From: JBGPGW01 sp046349515
GTDB lineage: Bacteria > Pseudomonadota > Alphaproteobacteria > CADEGL01
NCBI GenBank assembly: GCA_046349515.1
Contig: JAXMCE010000009.1
Span: forward strand, 96,023 to 160,022
Direction: 5' to 3'
DNA length: 64,000 nucleotides
Shown: piece after piece, positions 60,791 through 64,000 of the stretch
Layout of the letters: every line of letters starts with the position of its first letter
Numbering within the stretch: position 1 is the stretch's first letter
Notes under the pieces: generated by a model
Seen by the model: only the letters and a program-made list of their open reading frames with translations
What the model was told of the DNA's origin: nothing
Databases searched by the model: none
Program-made: the position numbers and the translations under genes

Positions 60791-62031
60791 GCGGCGCCCC
60801 GGATGATGTCGACCGGGCGCACGCGCGCCGCGCGCCGGGCCGGCAGGTACGCCGCCGTGATCGAGATGAGGAGCGAGACCGCGCCGACGATGGCGTAATG
60901 GCTGAACGAGCGATAGAGGACGAAGCCCTCCGACTTGACGAAGCCCTCGACCGAGAAGCGGATGCTCGCAAGGACCTCCGTCAGCGCGAAACCCAGCGCC
61001 CAGCCGATGAGCGTGCCGACGGCGCCAATGAGGAATCCCTCGAGCACGAAGATCGAGCGGATGTCACCCTCCGAGAAGCCGAGGGAACGCAGGATCGCGA
61101 TGTCGCGCGTCTTCTCGTAGATGACGGTCGAGAGGATGTTGAAGATACCGAAGCCCGCGACCACCAAGATGGCGCCGACGGTCGAGTACATGATCGCGTT
61201 CTGGATGACGAAAATGCCGAGCACGTTCTGGTTCGTCTCCTCCCAGGATTCGGTACGGTAGCCGTAGCGCGCCTCGAGCGTGCGCGCGAGGGCGCTCGCC
61301 CCCGCCACATCGGCCAGGCGCAGGTTGATCTGGTTGACCACATTGGCGCGGTTCTGGAGGATCTGCGCTTTCTTCAAGAGCGCGTAGGACTCGAAATTGT
61401 CGAGAGTCGTGATCCCGGTCTTGAACAGGCCCACGACTTTCATGCGCATCACGATCCCGGCCGGGGAGATGGCGGAGAGCGTGTCGCCCATGCCGATGCC
61501 GAGCTTGGTCGCGACCCCCTCGCCCAAAATGACGCCGTTGGCCGTGGCGAAAAGGGAATCGAGCTGGCCGGCGATGAGGTCGCGCTCGATGTTGGTCACG
61601 CGCCGTTCCTTGGCGGGCTCGATGCCGACGAGCGTGCCCGAGACGTCCTTGCTGCCGTAGCGGAAGATGATGGGCCCGCGAAGCGTCGGCGCCGCGGCGA
61701 CGCCCGGCGTGGCGAGGAGCGCGTCGAGAGTGGCGTCCGCATCGCGGATGCCGCGAAGCTCATCGAGCGGCCGCTGTCCCTGGAGCGAAACGGCGCCCGT
61801 GGGAAAGGCGCGATAGGCCGGCTGGAGCGGCGCCGTGCGGTATTCGTCCTTCATCACGACGTGCGGCGAGACGTCGATCACCTTCTCGACGAAGTAGCGC
61901 TGGAAGCCCTGCATCATGGCGGCCATGGCGATGAAGAAGCCGACGCCCAAGGCGACCCCGCCGAGCGAGACGATGCTTTGCCGCTTGCGGTTGACGAGAT
62001 GAGCGAGCGCGATGTCGAGAGCGACGGCCAC
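60787..62031 (-). CDS. ABC exporter FtsX/MacB-type permease
   Basis: The 414-residue protein has one N-terminal membrane segment (IVSLGGVALGVGFFIAMAAM), a large periplasmic domain and three C-terminal membrane segments, the FtsX/MacB pattern. The chosen start is GTG at 62031, just after the stop of the adaptor gene; an ATG at 62082 in the same frame would overlap the adaptor by 47 bases. It works with the adaptor and ATPase to move a substrate out of the periplasm or inner membrane. Confidence 0.85.
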   Translation of the reverse strand: MAVALDIALAHLVNRKRQSIVSLGGVALGVGFFIAMAAMMQGFQRYFVEKVIDVSPHVVMKDEYRTAPLQPAYRAFPTGAVSLQGQRPLDELRGIRDADATLDALLATPGVAAAPTLRGPIIFRYGSKDVSGTLVGIEPAKERRVTNIERDLIAGQLDSLFATANGVILGEGVATKLGIGMGDTLSAISPAGIVMRMKVVGLFKTGITTLDNFESYALLKKAQILQNRANVVNQINLRLADVAGASALARTLEARYGYRTESWEETNQNVLGIFVIQNAIMYSTVGAILVVAGFGIFNILSTVIYEKTRDIAILRSLGFSEGDIRSIFVLEGFLIGAVGTLIGWALGFALTEVLASIRFSVEGFVKSEGFVLYRSFSHYAIVGAVSLLISITAAYLPARRAARVRPVDIIRGAA

Positions 62032-62035
62032 GGGC

Positions 62036-63055
62036 CTAGCCGGCCGGCTGCGGCGGTGCCGCGCGTCGCACGCGCTGGCCATCCTTCAGTCCGGCCGGCG
62101 GCTCCGTGACCACGAGGTCGGTTTCCCCGAGACCGCTCAAGATCTCGACCATCTTGTCGCCGACGATGCCCGTCTCGACCGCCTGCGCCCGCGCGCGCCC
62201 GTCCTTGATCACCCACACCTGCCCGGCGCGGAGGGCCGTGATCGGCACGAGAAGCGCGTTCGGCCGCTCCTGCACGACGACATTGATCTCGGTGGTCATG
62301 CCGATGAGAAGCGGCGTGTCGTCCGGCAGCGCCACGCGCACGCGGTAGGTCTTGTTGACGGGATCGCCCTTGGGCGTGATCTGCTCGACCGTGCCGGACA
62401 GGACCGCGCCCGGAAACGCGTCAGCCTTGATGAGCGTCCTCTGCCCGATGCGCACGAGGGGAATGTCCTCCTCGTCGACTTCGGCCACGACCCAGAGCGG
62501 CTTCGGCCTGCCGACCCAGAACAGCGCCTGTCCCGGCTCCGCCACCTCGCCGAGCTCGCCGTCGCGGCGCAGCACCGTCCCGTCCATGGGCGAGTACAGC
62601 ACCATGTTCTCGAGGCGCTTTCGGGCCTGCGCGACCGTGGCCTGGGCCATGGCGTGGTCCGAGGCCGCGCGATCGTAGTTTTGCTGACTCACGAAATTCT
62701 TGCTGATGAGCGCCTTGTAACGCTTCTCCTCGTCCGCGAGGAACCGCTCGCGCGATTCGAGCTCTCTCAGTGCCGCGCGCTCCTCCCGGTCATCCAGGCG
62801 CGCGAGCACGGCGCCTTTCTTGATCTCCCGGCCCTCGCAGATGCAAAGGTCGACGATCCGACCTTTGACCAGCGGCGTGATCTTGGCCCAGGTCACGGGC
62901 TCCACGTTGCCGGTTGCATAGACGGCCTTGACCGCCGGGCCACGCGTCGGCGCCGCTGCCGTCACCGCCGGCGCGCCGCCGAGCGCGAAGTGGACGGCCG
63001 CAGCCGCGACCCCAAGCCCCGCCAGGACATAGAGAACGACTCTCGTCTTGCGCAT
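62036..63055 (-). CDS. HlyD/MacA-type periplasmic adaptor subunit
   Basis: The 339-residue protein has an N-terminal anchor (VVLYVLAGLGVAAAAVHFAL), lipoyl-like halves (VKGRIVDLCICEGREIKKGA and LYSPMDGTVLRRDGELGEVA) and a helical hairpin between (about 95-150). It bridges the inner membrane ABC permease to an outer membrane duct such as the TolC protein at 5844. It is the first gene of the three-gene export operon and divergent from the photolyase gene. Confidence 0.92.
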   Translation of the reverse strand: MRKTRVVLYVLAGLGVAAAAVHFALGGAPAVTAAAPTRGPAVKAVYATGNVEPVTWAKITPLVKGRIVDLCICEGREIKKGAVLARLDDREERAALRELESRERFLADEEKRYKALISKNFVSQQNYDRAASDHAMAQATVAQARKRLENMVLYSPMDGTVLRRDGELGEVAEPGQALFWVGRPKPLWVVAEVDEEDIPLVRIGQRTLIKADAFPGAVLSGTVEQITPKGDPVNKTYRVRVALPDDTPLLIGMTTEINVVVQERPNALLVPITALRAGQVWVIKDGRARAQAVETGIVGDKMVEILSGLGETDLVVTEPPAGLKDGQRVRRAAPPQPAG

Positions 63056-63162
63056 CCTGATCCAATCACGTCAAAGGCGCCCCGACCGGGGGCGCCCGCC
63101 TTATATATGGGGTGACGGCACCCCTCGACACCAGTCCCGAGATGGGGAGATTACGCTCTGCA

Positions 63163-64000
63163 ATGGACGGCCGGCCGATCATTCTCTGGTTTCGCCGTGA
63201 CTTGAGAACCGGCGACAACCCGGCCCTCGCGGCGGCCGCGGAGGCGGGCGCCCCGGTGCTGCCGATCTACGTCCACGATCAAGACACCGGCCGGGCCATC
63301 GGCGGCGCCGGCCGCTGGTGGTTGCATCACAGCCTCGTTGCCCTTGGCACAAGCCTTGCGCGGCTTGGAGCACCGCTCCTCCTGCGGCGCGGTGCCACCG
63401 TCTCTGTCTTGACGGAATGGGCCCGCACGACCTCGGCCGGCTCCGTCTTCTGGAATGAGAATTACGATCCCGCCGAGAGCGAGACGGAAGCCGCCCTGCG
63501 CGCGGCGCTCGCGGCCATCGGCGTCGAGGCGCGAGCCTTCGCGGGTGCCACGCTCCTCCATGAACCGCCGCACACCGTCCGGGCCGCGACGGGCCGTGCC
63601 TTCCAGGTGTTCGCCCCCTTCTGGCGCGCCTGCGCCGCGCGCGACGCGGCGGGACCGCCCCTCCCCGCCCCCGCGGCCTTGCGAGGATCGAGCGCCCCTT
63701 CCGCCGGCGAGTCCATCGACGACTGGTCGCTTCTGCCGACAAAACCCGATTGGGCGGCGGGCCTCCGCGAATCCTGGCGGCCCGGTGAGGATGAAGCCGC
63801 CGCGCGCCTTGCGCGCTTCCGCGCGACCGGCTTGCACGGATACGATCGCGGCCGCGATCATCCGGGTCGCGACGGCACTTCGCTTCTCTCGCCGCATCTT
63901 CGTTTCGGCGAGATCAGCGTGCGGCAAATCTGGCATGCACTGCGCGCCGAGAACGGCGCCGGCGCAGCGGCGTTCCGCCGCGAGCTCGGCTGGCGCGAAT
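63163..64000 (+). CDS. phr: deoxyribodipyrimidine photolyase, N-terminal part (cut by window edge)
   Basis: The first 279 residues of a photolyase are visible: the antenna domain starts IILWFRRDLRTGDNPAL, VFWNENYDPAE lies near 96, FQVFAPFWRAC near 147, and the FAD-binding domain opens with TSLLSPHLRFGEISVRQIW near 245. The enzyme repairs UV-induced cyclobutane dimers using light. An upstream in-frame ATG at 63142 is an alternative start. The gene continues beyond 64000. Cryptochrome-like members share these motifs, so the repair role is probable rather than certain. Confidence 0.92.
   Translation, partial: MDGRPIILWFRRDLRTGDNPALAAAAEAGAPVLPIYVHDQDTGRAIGGAGRWWLHHSLVALGTSLARLGAPLLLRRGATVSVLTEWARTTSAGSVFWNENYDPAESETEAALRAALAAIGVEARAFAGATLLHEPPHTVRAATGRAFQVFAPFWRACAARDAAGPPLPAPAALRGSSAPSAGESIDDWSLLPTKPDWAAGLRESWRPGEDEAAARLARFRATGLHGYDRGRDHPGRDGTSLLSPHLRFGEISVRQIWHALRAENGAGAAAFRRELGWRE

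Overview
The window looks like chromosomal DNA of a high-GC alphaproteobacterium. The evidence is the order pcm-like methyltransferase, tolC-type outer membrane protein, PopZ/DUF2497 protein and valS (5238-7925 and neighbours), two DUF1127 proteins, a CigR/RcnB-like secreted protein, a kdp operon preceded by a very small membrane ORF, and GC-rich codon use almost throughout. The order or genus cannot be fixed from the sequence. No phage, integrase, transposase, rRNA or CRISPR array was seen. Two tRNA genes are present (Cys and Asn).

Layout. 1-829: 5' part of ilvD, cut by the window edge. 959-2274: an AroM-family protein and a secreted CigR-like protein with 13 Gly-Gln repeats. 2350-7925: valS, popZ-like, tolC and pcm-like genes, all on the minus strand. 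8092-11177: tRNA-Cys, an EamA transporter, a BKACE-type enzyme and an MDR dehydrogenase. 11213-17770: an MFS permease, then an exported trypsin-like protease with C-terminal acidic DxDxDG-type repeats and an exported 1328-residue Sel1/TPR/CHAT protein. 17938-26873: five close-packed minus-strand genes: a stand-alone molybdenum hydroxylase large subunit, hydantoinase/oxoprolinase A and B, and two tandem sphingosine-phosphate-lyase-like PLP enzymes. This looks like a dedicated catabolic operon with an unknown substrate.

27109-30307: tRNA-Asn, then OsmC and ferritin-like diiron genes facing a protein that joins an OmpR-type DNA-binding domain to an alpha/beta hydrolase. 30510-34409: a PsiF-like protein, a small lipoprotein, and two paralogous envelope proteins that share an unfamiliar C-terminal domain of about 80 residues and a related upstream sequence. 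A short, strikingly AT-rich tract lies beyond the second. 34834-39529: a DUF1989 gene facing a complete three-subunit molybdenum hydroxylase operon that ends in a MoaD-like gene. 39696-43572: cold-shock protein, two duplicated DUF1127 genes, a MocR regulator whose operator-like direct repeats have been copied with the DUF1127 unit, and a class III aminotransferase.

43645-51799: a complete kdp potassium uptake operon (small ORF, kdpF, A, B, C, D, E). 52059-58601: periplasmic metallo-beta-lactamase-fold protein, two glutathione transferases, a truncated YciI-like remnant, SRPBCC, DHFR-like, two VOC and a DUF899 protein, and a FecR-domain protein. 58821-63055: an MFS permease and a three-gene MacAB-like export system. 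63163-64000: 5' part of a photolyase gene, cut by the window edge.

The candidates for undescribed biology are: (1) the hydroxylase-hydantoinase-double PLP lyase operon; (2) the exported CHAT/Sel1 protein paired with an exported serine protease; (3) the paralogous envelope proteins with the shared C-terminal domain; and (4) the duplicated DUF1127/MocR control unit. All functional statements are from sequence reading only; no searches were run.
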